From DASXZH01 sp036502005 (GTDB lineage Bacteria > Armatimonadota > Fimbriimonadia > Fimbriimonadales > Fimbriimonadaceae), in the NCBI GenBank assembly GCA_036502005.1, contig DASXZH010000045.1, positions 1-34,108 on the forward strand: 34,108 nt of DNA. Reading direction: 5' to 3'. A model generated the notes under the pieces. That model was not told the origin of the DNA. It saw nothing but the letters and a program-made list of their open reading frames with translations, and did not search any database. Positions within the stretch are counted from its first letter, which is position 1. Each line of letters starts with the position of its first letter. Made by a program: the position numbers and the translations under genes. Shown here piece after piece: positions 7,836 to 15,357 of this stretch.

Positions 7836-8016
7836 CAAAAAGATGCAAAGTTTTTTCGTTTTTTGAGGGCCCGTTTGAAGGCGATACGGATTTCAGGTAT
7901 TGGAGGTTCGCGTTCGGCATGGGCATGGTTCTATAAGCCAGACGGAGGAGTGGATTTTAAAGGTTTTACGGTTTCGAAAGTGCAAGGCATAAGCATCGCC
8001 GTTTGCCATGCGATAT

Positions 8017-8139
8017 CCCGGTCCTTTGAACCTTCGGAAATAGGGATGCGCCCTTTCCAGCCCTCGTCTCGCCGCCCTACGCTTCGCTTCGGAAGGCGAG
8101 CCAGCAGGCTTCGCTGAATTATCATGGCCCTTCGGGCCT
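8017..8139 (+). repeat. REP-like element A
   Basis: About 123 bp. It opens with GGTCCTTTGAACC and ends with GGCCCTTCGGGCC, two small palindromes. Between them are CCAGCCCTCGTC, an internal stem CTCGCC..GGCGAG, and CCAGCAGGCTTCGCT. The same order of blocks appears in elements B to E, so this is one family. Short frames that cross it are repeat-derived, not genes. Confidence 0.75.
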
Positions 8140-8336
8140 GACCCCTCCAAAAATGTTTTGGCAAATGACCGCTTGTGTAATACGGTGACCATTCTCCGAT
8201 CCAGGCCCCTTGGGTTGTAACTTCAAGCTGGACAGCAAAGTCTCTCTGTCAAAATCAAAATCTTTGATAGGTTAGGTGCCCGTTTGCTTCGCAAGCCGAA
8301 CCGCCCCTCGCCTAAAGCACGATCTTCGCGGGGGAC

Positions 8337-8462
8337 AGGCCCGAAAGGCTACGATATTTTAGCGAAGCCTGCTGGCTATTCGCCCGGCGCAGCAAGGGCG
8401 AATAGACGAGGGCTGGTAACGACGTCGGATAGATGGAAAGGTCCAAAGGACCGAGATTGGGA
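8337..8462 (-). repeat. REP-like element B (inverted)
   Basis: The reverse-complement counterpart of element A. It begins GGCCCGAAAGGCT, then has TAGCGAAGCCTGCTGGC, an internal stem ATTCGCCC..GGGCGAAT, GACGAGGGCTGG and GGTCCAAAGGACC. It ends directly at the 3' end of the RAYT pseudogene. The stem bases differ from element A, yet pairing is kept. The spacer 8140-8336 shows no gene. Confidence 0.75.
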
Positions 8463-8915
8463 TCAATCCCAAACGTAACGCTCGTCCCATTCCATTGAAT
8501 GCTCGGTTAAGAACTGACGAAACTCGTCTTTGAACGTCAGATTTCGGTGGTGTTCTGCCTGGTTTTGAATATAGTTAACCACCAAAGGCACGTCCCTTTG
8601 ACTGACGGAAAACGACCCGTACCCCAACTGCCAAGCGAAGTTCGCGCAATCTGGCGATTTGCCTTTCAGCCACTTTGACGAACCCGATTTCAGATGTTCG
8701 ACCGACTGCGCAATCGTCAGTGTGCGGCTTAAAACAAATAGGGCGTGTATATGGTCTTCGACCCCGCCGATTTGAATTGGGATTCATTTGTTATTTGTAA
8801 GAACGGCTCCCAGATACGGATAGAGCTCTTGTCGGACCCGTTCCGTTAGGAACGGAATCCGGTCTTTGGTGCTAAAGGCGACGTGGATAACGACGCGCGA
8901 AAGGGATTGAGGCAT
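8463..8915 (-). pseudogene. REP-associated tyrosine transposase (RAYT, IS200-like), broken by one TGA
   Basis: Reading from ATG 8915 gives 150 codons in one frame with a single in-frame TGA at codon 44 (8784-8786). Before it: MPQSLSRVVIHVAFSTKDR, typical of IS200-like transposases. After it: PIQIGGVEDHIHALF with the HUH motif (His55, His57), SSKWLKGK, GYGSFSVSQ, catalytic-type Tyr115 in NYIQNQAEHH, and a C-terminus ending DERYVWD. Length and all catalytic residues match intact family members, so a point mutation is the simplest reading. No start codon soon after the TGA would restore a protein with the HUH motif. RAYTs process REP hairpins by single-strand cleavage; REP-like elements flank this one on both sides in inverted orientation (B and C), which supports the assignment. 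Confidence 0.85.
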
Positions 8916-8926
8916 TATGAGATTTT

Positions 8927-9052
8927 ATCCCGGCCCTTTGGGCCTGTACCCAGTTTGGGGCACTTTACCAGCCCTCGTCTCGCCGCCTTACGCTTCGCTA
9001 CGGGAGGCGTGCCAGCCGGCTTCGCTAAAATATCCTAGCGCCCCTCGGGCCT
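8927..9052 (+). repeat. REP-like element C
   Basis: Starts 12 bp upstream of the RAYT start codon with CCCGGCCCTTTGGGCC. Then come CCAGCCCTCGTCTCGCC, GTGCCAGCCGGCTTCGCTAA and AATATCC, ending with a CCCCTCGGGCC palindrome arm. It is inverted relative to element B, so the transposase gene sits between two opposed REP units. Confidence 0.75.
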
Positions 9053-9106
9053 AACCCTGACAAAACCGTGCGTGGTCGACGCGTGATTTACAACAGCCAA
9101 TTTTCC

Positions 9107-9231
9107 GATCCCAGCCCTTTGGGCCTATTTTCGGGCTTGCCGCGCATTACCAGCCTTCGTCTCGCCCGACGACGCTGCGCTTCGTCGGCGAGCCAGCAAG
9201 CTTCGCTCAAATATCCTGGCCCTTCGGGCCT
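9107..9231 (+). repeat. REP-like element D
   Basis: Same block order as C (CCCTTTGGGCC, ACCAGCCTTCGTCTCGCC, AGCCAGCAAGCTTCGCT, AATATCCTGGCCCTTCGGGCC). The internal stem is the longest of the family, CGCCGACGA-type arms around GCGCTTCGT. It is a direct repeat of C with a 54-bp spacer. Confidence 0.75.
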
Positions 9232-9341
9232 ACCCTGCCAACAGTGCTTAGGCAAGACCAACGTTAACGATTGCAAGAACAAGGGTTTTGGCACGAAGTC
9301 CCTTTAAATATCAAATCCTAACCTCAATTTCCGCCTCTTAA

Positions 9342-9455
9342 AGGCCCGAAGGGCTACGATATTTGAGCGAAGCCTGCTGGCTATTCGCCCTAAAGGCGAA
9401 TAGTCGAGGGCTGGAACTGGGGGCGTCCAGCCACAAGGCCCAAAGGGCCGGGATT
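9342..9455 (-). repeat. REP-like element E (inverted)
   Basis: Reverse orientation: GGCCCGAAGGGCT, GATATTTGAGCGAAGCCTGC, a compact stem CTATTCGCC-ctaaa-GGCGAATAG, CGAGGGCTGG, and a closing GGCCCAAAGGGCC. It ends 51 bp from the ftsA stop codon. The gap 9232-9341 has no gene. Confidence 0.75.
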
Positions 9456-9494
9456 GGAAACACAAATCCTCGCCCATATTCAGCGACGCTCACG

Positions 9495-9515
9495 AAAAAG
9501 CGGAACTTACGCTTT
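9495..9515 (-). terminator. Weak terminator overlapping the ftsA stop codon
   Basis: On the minus strand AAAGCG (9515-9510) can pair with CGCTTT (9502-9497) around a 7-nt loop that contains the ftsA stop codon, followed by two further Ts. The stem is only 6 bp, so efficiency is doubtful. Confidence 0.3.
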
Positions 9516-10736
9516 GCCGCTTAACAGCGACCAAAACGTCCGGATACGCTCTTTCCAGTTCGACGCCCCTGCTGCGGTGGCGAACTCGTCTTCCGAGCAC
9601 TCCAAGGCGAACTTGACCAACCCGATGCCCGTGGACATTTCGGGGCGATCGATCTCGCTGGCAAGCTCGCCGCCGAGTTTTGGTGCGCCGGAGCGCACCC
9701 GCAAATGCTGCAAAACCGATTCAAAAAGCTTCTCGGTGCCATCCATTTGGCTACCGCCGCCGGTAAGAACCACGCCTGCCGGCAGAACGCCATACATGCC
9801 GCTCTTTTCGATCTGCTGACGAACCATAACAGCCAATTCCTTCATGCGGCTCTCTACGATCTCGCAAAGGACGCGGCGCTGCATAGGCCGGCTGTGGGTT
9901 TGGCCAAGCTGCAAAACTTCGCAGGTCTCAGAATCCTTCACCAAGGTCGGAAGCGCGCAAGCCGACTCGACCTTCAGCCGTTCGGCTTCATCAGGCGAAG
10001 TCTTTAGGAGCTTGCTCAGATCGGAGGTCACAAGCTGGCCGCCGATGGGCAGGCACGCCGTATGAACAATGGAACCGCCACTGAAGACGGCGACATCGGT
10101 GGTTCCTCCGCCAATATCAACGACCACGCAGCCAAGCTCAATCTCTTGCGGGGTTAGCACACCGAGGCTGGAAGCCAAGCACTGGAGAACCATCATCTCC
10201 ACTCGCTTGCCCGCCATGGCGACTGCCTTTTCGATGTTCTGAATGTGGCTGGTTTGGCCGGTGACCAGATAAGTCGTCACTTCCAGTTTGCTGCCACTCA
10301 TGCCGATGGGTCGCGCCACGCCGCCCTGGCCATCAATCTTAAACTCTCTTGGCAAAGCTTGGATCTGTTCACGATCGGCAGGGACCACTACCTGGCGGCT
10401 GTGGTTCATCACCTGCAAAACATCGTCACGCGTGATCTCGCGGCCCTTAGGAAAGATCGGCACGAAGCCTTGAGTATTGATCCCCTCGATGTGAGCGCCG
10501 CCAATGCTGACGACCAGCGACGGGATATCTTGCCCGACTGTTTGCTGGATCTTTCGCACAGCCATGTCGATCGCGTTTGCGGTGTGCTCTAGATCGGCAA
10601 CCACACCCCGGCGAACGCCCTTGCATTCCACGCTGGAAACGGCGACGATATTAAATCCATCGTCGTTTTGTTCGGCCGCGATGCACGCTGCCTTTGTTGA
10701 GCCTAAATCCAAAACCGCGATTAGAGGGTTACTCAT
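9507..10736 (-). CDS. ftsA: Cell division protein FtsA
   Basis: 409 residues from ATG 10736. FtsA is the actin-like ATPase that tethers FtsZ filaments to the membrane and recruits later divisome proteins. The actin-fold phosphate-1 segment is LIAVLDLGSTKAAC near the N-terminus. The second phosphate motif is VVVDIGGGTTDVAVF, the adenosine motif VVLTGGGSQMDG. The C-terminus (NWKERIRTFWSLLSGK) is the amphipathic membrane-targeting helix. The start overlaps the sbp stop codon by 4 nt (ATGA), so it is coupled to the DUF881-sbp genes. It is the last gene of the coupled run; a REP-like island follows before ftsZ. Confidence 0.97.
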   Translation of the reverse strand: MSNPLIAVLDLGSTKAACIAAEQNDDGFNIVAVSSVECKGVRRGVVADLEHTANAIDMAVRKIQQTVGQDIPSLVVSIGGAHIEGINTQGFVPIFPKGREITRDDVLQVMNHSRQVVVPADREQIQALPREFKIDGQGGVARPIGMSGSKLEVTTYLVTGQTSHIQNIEKAVAMAGKRVEMMVLQCLASSLGVLTPQEIELGCVVVDIGGGTTDVAVFSGGSIVHTACLPIGGQLVTSDLSKLLKTSPDEAERLKVESACALPTLVKDSETCEVLQLGQTHSRPMQRRVLCEIVESRMKELAVMVRQQIEKSGMYGVLPAGVVLTGGGSQMDGTEKLFESVLQHLRVRSGAPKLGGELASEIDRPEMSTGIGLVKFALECSEDEFATAAGASNWKERIRTFWSLLSGKA

Positions 10737-11134
10737 GTGTTTGTCGTTGCCGGCGCACTTTGCCTCTGCAATTTCCTGCGTTGGCGTTCATCCTGCCATT
10801 TTGTCAGCAGAAACCTTCTAATCAGACTTAGATTTGTAAAAATCCTTGTGCCGAGTACAAGAACCGCAGCTAACGCGAGATCTAATCCTATCTTATCGCC
10901 AAGCCACGCAAAAAAGAACGCTATAAGGATATTTGAAAAGAAGCCTGTTAAAAATACGTCGTTGTGAAACTTACCCTCTAGGCCGGTTCGAATGCCGCCG
11001 CAAACCGTATCAAGGCCGGCAATACACGCTACAGCAAGATAGGTTGCCTCGATTCCGTGGGCCGGTTGGAGATGGAGCACATACGGAATCAGCACTCCCA
11101 AGGCTATACAAACAATGGGCAGGAGTATGATCAC
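10733..11134 (-). CDS. sbp: Small basic membrane protein Sbp (DUF1290)
   Basis: 133 residues, the usual size of the DUF1290 family. There are three to four hydrophobic segments (IILLPIVCIALGVLIPYVL, TYLAVACIAGLDTVCGG, a GFFSNILIAFFFAWLGDK stretch and LALAAVLVLGTRIF), then a strongly basic C-terminal tail (RRFLLTKWQDERQRRK). The LEGKF and GFFSN motifs are characteristic. In Bacillus-type clusters sbp lies between the DUF881 gene and ftsA, the same position as here. Its role is unproven; an association with envelope or division functions is inferred from conserved location. It overlaps both neighbours by 4 nt. Confidence 0.9.
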   Translation of the reverse strand: MIILLPIVCIALGVLIPYVLHLQPAHGIEATYLAVACIAGLDTVCGGIRTGLEGKFHNDVFLTGFFSNILIAFFFAWLGDKIGLDLALAAVLVLGTRIFTNLSLIRRFLLTKWQDERQRRKLQRQSAPATTNT

Positions 11135-11901
11135 TTCGTAACCTTAGGGACGCTTAGCAGAGTGTGCTGTGTGGAACCGGTGAAGGCGGGCAGGACGTGC
11201 TTCTTTACGGTTTCGATTTCGACCATGGCAGGATCCTGTTGGCGCAGTTGGTCCAAAATGCCGCCAGGGATGTTGAGGCCACCTTTTAGGGTTTCCGAGT
11301 CTCCAATCGCTCTGATTACCACCGGTGAGGCGATGCGCGCCCCATCAACAAGAATCGTTGGCCCGACACATCTGAACGAGGTTCCAATGGAAACCCGGTG
11401 ATTGTTTACCGATATCGCTTCCGCACCTGAAGCCCAAAGCTCGTTTACGACTTTGAGAACATCGTCATCGTGGATGATGGAGTTCAGCTCCTGAGCCACA
11501 ACTTCCGGCTTGCTATCGGTAACGGGAGGCGGCTTTGTGCTGTCTCTTAGCGTGATCGTAACTCCCGGCCCTTCAACTTCGGTGAGGCCGGCAAAAAGCT
11601 TGGTGTCTTGCAGGCCCTGATTTAGGACTTTGCCCTGGTTAGACTGGTTGGCCATGGCGTTCTGCAGCTTCGTATTGTCTTCCTGAAGATGCTGCACTTG
11701 AGCGCTGAGCTTGTTATATTGGTTCTGTAGCTCGGTATCGGTAGTGTCGATACGGCTTGACTGGGCGGCAGAAATATTTCGGCTTGCGCGGGTACTCGGG
11801 TTAATCTGAGTCAAGTAAATCATGACGCCGAGAACGATGCAAAGTCCGCAGACTGGCAACTCCCAGGATCCTCTGTTAATTCTCGACACAAACGGATTCA
11901 T
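11131..11901 (-). CDS. DUF881 (YlxW/YlxX-like) division-cluster protein
   Basis: 256 residues: one N-terminal membrane segment (LPVCGLCIVLGVMIYLTQI, ~residues 16-34), a coiled-coil stretch with heptads (~residues 52-90, QNQYNKLSAQVQHLQEDNTK), then a globular DUF881 domain (GPGVTITLRDS, VVNELWASGAEAISVNNHR, IRAIGDSETLKGGLNIPGG). The domain is expected outside the cytoplasmic membrane. Function is not established. The gene is found between ftsQ/divIB and sbp in Bacillus-type dcw clusters, exactly as here. ATGA overlaps on both sides indicate coupling with ftsQ and sbp. Confidence 0.88.
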   Translation of the reverse strand: MNPFVSRINRGSWELPVCGLCIVLGVMIYLTQINPSTRASRNISAAQSSRIDTTDTELQNQYNKLSAQVQHLQEDNTKLQNAMANQSNQGKVLNQGLQDTKLFAGLTEVEGPGVTITLRDSTKPPPVTDSKPEVVAQELNSIIHDDDVLKVVNELWASGAEAISVNNHRVSIGTSFRCVGPTILVDGARIASPVVIRAIGDSETLKGGLNIPGGILDQLRQQDPAMVEIETVKKHVLPAFTGSTQHTLLSVPKVTK

Positions 11902-12629
11902 AGTGGATTTCCTTGCATAGGCCTCGTAACCGGTTTCTTCGGAGCAATTAGAACCAGCTCTTTGCCATGGGTGAGTAAATCAGGATGGGAGGAGAGGATT
12001 AGGCGGATTTGGTCGAATTTTTCGTCCAGTTCTTCCGGCGCGCCCAGAACAACCCTTCCCGTTACACCAGAATTTAAGCACACAGAACCGTTTCTTGTAA
12101 CGGTTATTGAAAGGTTCTTTATAATTCCCTGTTTGAAAGCCCTTTCGCAGGTTTCCGCAACGTTCTTTGGCTCCCAAACAGTGCTGAGACCAAACGAGGG
12201 GCCGGCCGCTTCCGGAAAGATTTCGATAGTCGGAAGATCGGTTGGGGCGTCTGGCATTTTGCACAAAAAGCCGTCTTCGGTTAGGACCTCATCCTTTGAG
12301 TTTTTGACCAATGCGACAGGCTGATAGTAGTCCATGGTTAGCTGGGCAGAGCCGAGCAGACTTCGCGAAAGCGAGACATTTTTTACATCCGGGCGCCGCA
12401 AGAGCTGATCCACCACGCTCGGACCGTTAACGGTGATGCACGGTTTATCCTTGAGCCACTGAAGCTCCTTTTCGATGCGGGCTTTATCGGAAGTTTTTGC
12501 GCCCGAAACGCGCACATGATTGGCGGCCGTGACGGGACTAAAAAGCAAACCGCCAACGACGGTTAAAACAAATAAGGGCCATAGGATTACGCCAACTTTA
12601 AGGCGTCTCCTTCTACGTTTTCGCGCCAT
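11898..12629 (-). CDS. ftsQ: Cell division protein FtsQ/DivIB
   Basis: 243 residues. A strongly basic cytoplasmic start (ARKRRRRRLK) is followed by one membrane segment (VGVILWPLFVLTVVGGLLF). Then comes a POTRA-type domain (HVRVSGAKTSDKARIEKEL...) and an FtsQ beta domain with DVKNVSLSRSLLGSAQLTM. FtsQ bridges early and late divisome proteins together with FtsL/FtsB. Sequence similarity in this family is low, so topology, the POTRA pattern and position after murC-ddl carry the call. The start overlaps the murC-ddl end by 17 nt and the stop overlaps the DUF881 start by 4 nt. Confidence 0.88.
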   Translation of the reverse strand: MARKRRRRRLKVGVILWPLFVLTVVGGLLFSPVTAANHVRVSGAKTSDKARIEKELQWLKDKPCITVNGPSVVDQLLRRPDVKNVSLSRSLLGSAQLTMDYYQPVALVKNSKDEVLTEDGFLCKMPDAPTDLPTIEIFPEAAGPSFGLSTVWEPKNVAETCERAFKQGIIKNLSITVTRNGSVCLNSGVTGRVVLGAPEELDEKFDQIRLILSSHPDLLTHGKELVLIAPKKPVTRPMQGNPL

Positions 12630-14922
12630 GCCTCCTCAATGCGTCTTGGACGATCCAGTCCACTAACGCTTCGAAACTGATTCCTGCCGCTTTCGCGCTG
12701 TTTGGCAACAGCGAGGTACCGGTCATCCCTGGAAGTGTATTGACCTCTAGCACGACGGGGTCTTCCCCGTCGACGATCATGTCAGTTCTGGTTGCACCAT
12801 TGCAGCCTAGGGTTTGGTGAGCTTTAAGGGCATAAGCCTGAGCTTTTTCAAGCACGTGCTGGGGCAGACGGGCGGGGACGACCTCTTCCGTTGCGCCAGG
12901 CAGGTATTTCGAACTGAAATCGTAAAAGCCACTAACAGGAGCGATCTCGACGGGCGGGAGGGCTTTATCCCCCATAACGGGAACGGATATTTCCATCCCT
13001 TGGATCCAATCTTCTACAAGAGCCGCGCTATCGTATTGAAGGGCCTTTCTAATCGCATTTTTTACTTGACTTTCTTCTTTAACAAAGCTGAGTCCCACAG
13101 TAGAGCCTTGCGCGTTTGGCTTTACAATGAGCGGAGTTTTAATGGTTATAGGTTGATCCGCGCTAGTTACAAACTGGCCCCTTGGCACTGGCAAACCGGC
13201 TACTTCCAGGATTTGCTTCGTAACACGCTTGTCCATGGCAATGGCGCTGGATTGGATGCCAGAGCCGGTGTACGGGATGTGAAGGAGCTCGAAAAATCCT
13301 TGAATTGCGCCGTCTTCGGCGTGGGTGCCGTGAACGGCGAGAAACGCCACATCGGGGCGATTCGCGCCGGTAAAGCTGCTCACATCGCCGCGACTTAGAA
13401 GCAGGTCGGTTATATCGACCAAGCGAACTTCATAGCCGTGGGTTTTGAGGGCGGCGGCCACTTGGAGGCCGCTGTGCAGGGAGACTTCCCTTTCGGCGCT
13501 GTCTCCGCCGTAAACGACGGCGATCTTCAATGGGCCGCTTCGGTCCAATTCACGCAGAAAAGACGGAACGAACTCCGAGATGTTGCCCGCGCCCATTCCT
13601 ACAACCAGATCTCCCGGCTTTGTTTGAGCGGCGACATGGGCCGGCAGCAGATGTCTGCTTGGCACGTACTCAACCGGCTTGTTTACCAACTCGGCTATTA
13701 CGGCAGAACTGATACCGGCCATGGGATCTTCTCGGGCTGGATAAATATCGGTGAGGATCACGCGGTCGGCTTCGCTGAGAGCCTCCGCGAACTGCGGCAT
13801 GAGGTCGGCCGTTCGGCTGTAAAGATGGGGCTGGTAAACGACAACTAGTCTTCGATCGGGATAACGGGACTTTAAAGCCTTAATGCTGGCCGTGATCTCG
13901 GAGGGATGGTGGGCGTAGTCGTCGATGACAACGATGGGGCCTTCGCGCTTGACTTCTAGCCTTCGCTCCGCGCCGGTGAAGGCGGCAATGCCTTGGGCCG
14001 CTTTGCTTACATCGGCTCCCGTTTGGACGGCTGCTATAAGGGCACCGGAGGCGTTGAGCCGATTATGCTCGCCAGGGACGGCGAGCTTGATTTCGTTGTT
14101 CTCGGCGCTTCGGTTCCCGAAGGAGGCTTCTTCGTTGCCGGCGGCCGTTTCTTCAAAAGCTTTCTTGGCGTAGCCAAGCTTGCGGCCGTTAAATTGGGCG
14201 GCCACATCGCGTGCACCTGGGTCGTCTGCGCAGAAAACTAAGCAGCCTTCGAAGGGAATTCGGCTTACAAATCTCACCACACTATCGAGAAGGCTCTCGT
14301 AGGTACCGTGGAAATCGACGTGATCCAGCTCCAGGTTGGTGAGAACAACGATGAATGGATCGAGATCGTGGAAGCTGTCGTAGGCCTCGCAGGCTTCAAC
14401 CACAGCGTAAGGTCCAGAGCCTTCTTTGATCGGCCCGCCAAACTGGGCCACGCTCGCTCCAACGACGATGAGCGGATCAAGCCCTGCCGCGGTTAAGGCA
14501 GCACCGAGCATCCCAGTGGTGGTCGTTTTCCCATGAGTGCCGGTAACGGCTAAGATCTTTTTATCTTTTAGGAGCCAACCGAGCAGCTGAGAACGGCGAA
14601 AAAGGGGGCAGCCGAGTTCTTGGGCGCGCGCTACCTCTGGGCTGGTTTTGAGATCGATGGCGTCGCTAAGAACGATGGCTTGATCGTTGCGGATGTCCTC
14701 GCCGGAGTGGCTCGTTCTGACTTGGATACCTTCCGTCGCCAGTTCTGCAGTGACGGCTGAAGCGGTGGAATCCGAACCGGCTACTTCGTAGCCGCGATGC
14801 AGCAGCATCTTGGCGAGGCCATTCATTCCCGCGCCGCCAATGCCCACCAAATAGAAGCTCTTGAAAGTGTTTAGAGCCTCTCGTGGCGCGAACGATTCCA
14901 GTATTTCCGCCTTCTTCCTCAT
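12613..14922 (-). CDS. murC-ddl: MurC-Ddl fusion: UDP-MurNAc-L-alanine ligase / D-alanine-D-alanine ligase
   Basis: 769 residues. Residues 1 to ~458 are MurC: GIGGAGMNGLA nucleotide fold, ATP loop VTGTHGKTTTTGML (~126-139), DDYAHHPSEI, and PHLYSRT. It adds L-Ala to UDP-MurNAc. From ~465 to the end is Ddl: KIAVVYGGDSAEREVSLHSG, EDGAIQGFFELLHIPYTG, ATP-grasp segments, and EVNTLPGMTGTSL. It makes D-Ala-D-Ala for MurF. Only a few residues (LDRSG) link the two enzymes. MurC-Ddl fusions are known in other lineages such as Chlamydiae. There is no murB between or beside them. ATG 14922 follows AGGAAA closely. The upstream 433 bp are repeats, so promoter placement is unclear. Confidence 0.96.
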   Translation of the reverse strand: MRKKAEILESFAPREALNTFKSFYLVGIGGAGMNGLAKMLLHRGYEVAGSDSTASAVTAELATEGIQVRTSHSGEDIRNDQAIVLSDAIDLKTSPEVARAQELGCPLFRRSQLLGWLLKDKKILAVTGTHGKTTTTGMLGAALTAAGLDPLIVVGASVAQFGGPIKEGSGPYAVVEACEAYDSFHDLDPFIVVLTNLELDHVDFHGTYESLLDSVVRFVSRIPFEGCLVFCADDPGARDVAAQFNGRKLGYAKKAFEETAAGNEEASFGNRSAENNEIKLAVPGEHNRLNASGALIAAVQTGADVSKAAQGIAAFTGAERRLEVKREGPIVVIDDYAHHPSEITASIKALKSRYPDRRLVVVYQPHLYSRTADLMPQFAEALSEADRVILTDIYPAREDPMAGISSAVIAELVNKPVEYVPSRHLLPAHVAAQTKPGDLVVGMGAGNISEFVPSFLRELDRSGPLKIAVVYGGDSAEREVSLHSGLQVAAALKTHGYEVRLVDITDLLLSRGDVSSFTGANRPDVAFLAVHGTHAEDGAIQGFFELLHIPYTGSGIQSSAIAMDKRVTKQILEVAGLPVPRGQFVTSADQPITIKTPLIVKPNAQGSTVGLSFVKEESQVKNAIRKALQYDSAALVEDWIQGMEISVPVMGDKALPPVEIAPVSGFYDFSSKYLPGATEEVVPARLPQHVLEKAQAYALKAHQTLGCNGATRTDMIVDGEDPVVLEVNTLPGMTGTSLLPNSAKAAGISFEALVDWIVQDALRRHGAKT

Positions 14923-15026
14923 TTTCCTGTTCTACTCAAGTTTTTCATTCCCTGTTTGGCGCTTGCTAGGGGGAGGATGCCGCCCCTCCGGGGCTCCCGA
15001 GCCTGGCTTGTCAGGTTCCAGGCCTT

Positions 15027-15225
15027 ACGGCCTTCGCTAAACTCTTCCGGCCCTCCGGGCCTATTCTGCGACCGAGCCTTACAAACTGGGTTCCGGGGTT
15101 CGCGGCCATTGCTAATTTCTTCCGGCCCTCCGAGCCTAGTCTGCGAACAAGCCTTACCAACTGGGTTCCGGGCATCGCGGCCTTTGATAACTTCTTTCGA
15201 CCCTCCGAGCGTTGCGGATCCTTTC
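15027..15225. repeat. 75-bp tandem repeat related to REP elements, murG-murC gap
   Basis: TCCGGCCCTCC occurs at 15046 and 15121, with a diverged copy at 15197, a period of 75-76 bp. Each unit also holds a CTGGGTTCCGG block and GCGGCC..GCTAA. The first unit carries CCAGGCCTTACGGCCTTCGCTAA, which is shared with the elements at 29837-29881 and 30043-30087. Because the period is divisible by three, one minus-strand frame stays open across the array down to the murC start, but I treat it as repeat-derived. With the heptamer tract at 15305-15357 it fills most of 14923-15355. Confidence 0.7.
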
Positions 15226-15304
15226 CAATGAAGCTGCGTTATAGTTGGATCCGCCAGTGGGTTAACGCTTTGCATGTTTTTCAAATCCTTTGTTCTCTTA
15301 GTAA

Positions 15305-15357
15305 GTCTTTCGACTTTCGACTTTCGACTTTCGACTTTCGACTTTCAACTTTCGACT
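15305..15357. repeat. TTCGACT heptamer tract abutting the murG stop codon
   Basis: About seven tandem copies of a 7-bp unit (CTTTCGA register), one with a single change. The tract runs into the murG stop codon: on the minus strand the stop TAG is directly followed by TCGAAAGT repeats. The same heptamer family recurs at 31875-31951 and 32081-32107, and a relative lies in the ftsL tail (25448-25532). Confidence 0.85.

Noticed and set aside
7893..8192. 99-codon open frame on the minus strand in the island
   Set aside because: It runs through REP element A and has no recognisable protein features.
8784..8786. TGA as a selenocysteine codon in the RAYT
   Set aside because: No family member is known to use selenocysteine here, the site is not catalytic, and no SECIS-like structure was recognised; a nonsense mutation is simpler.
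14919..15284. Open frame of ~120 codons between murG and murC
   Set aside because: It is a translation of the 75-bp tandem repeats, starts at TTG and shows no protein family features; kept only as an observation.
15305..15357. CRISPR array
   Set aside because: The unit is 7 bp with no unique spacers and no cas genes nearby.
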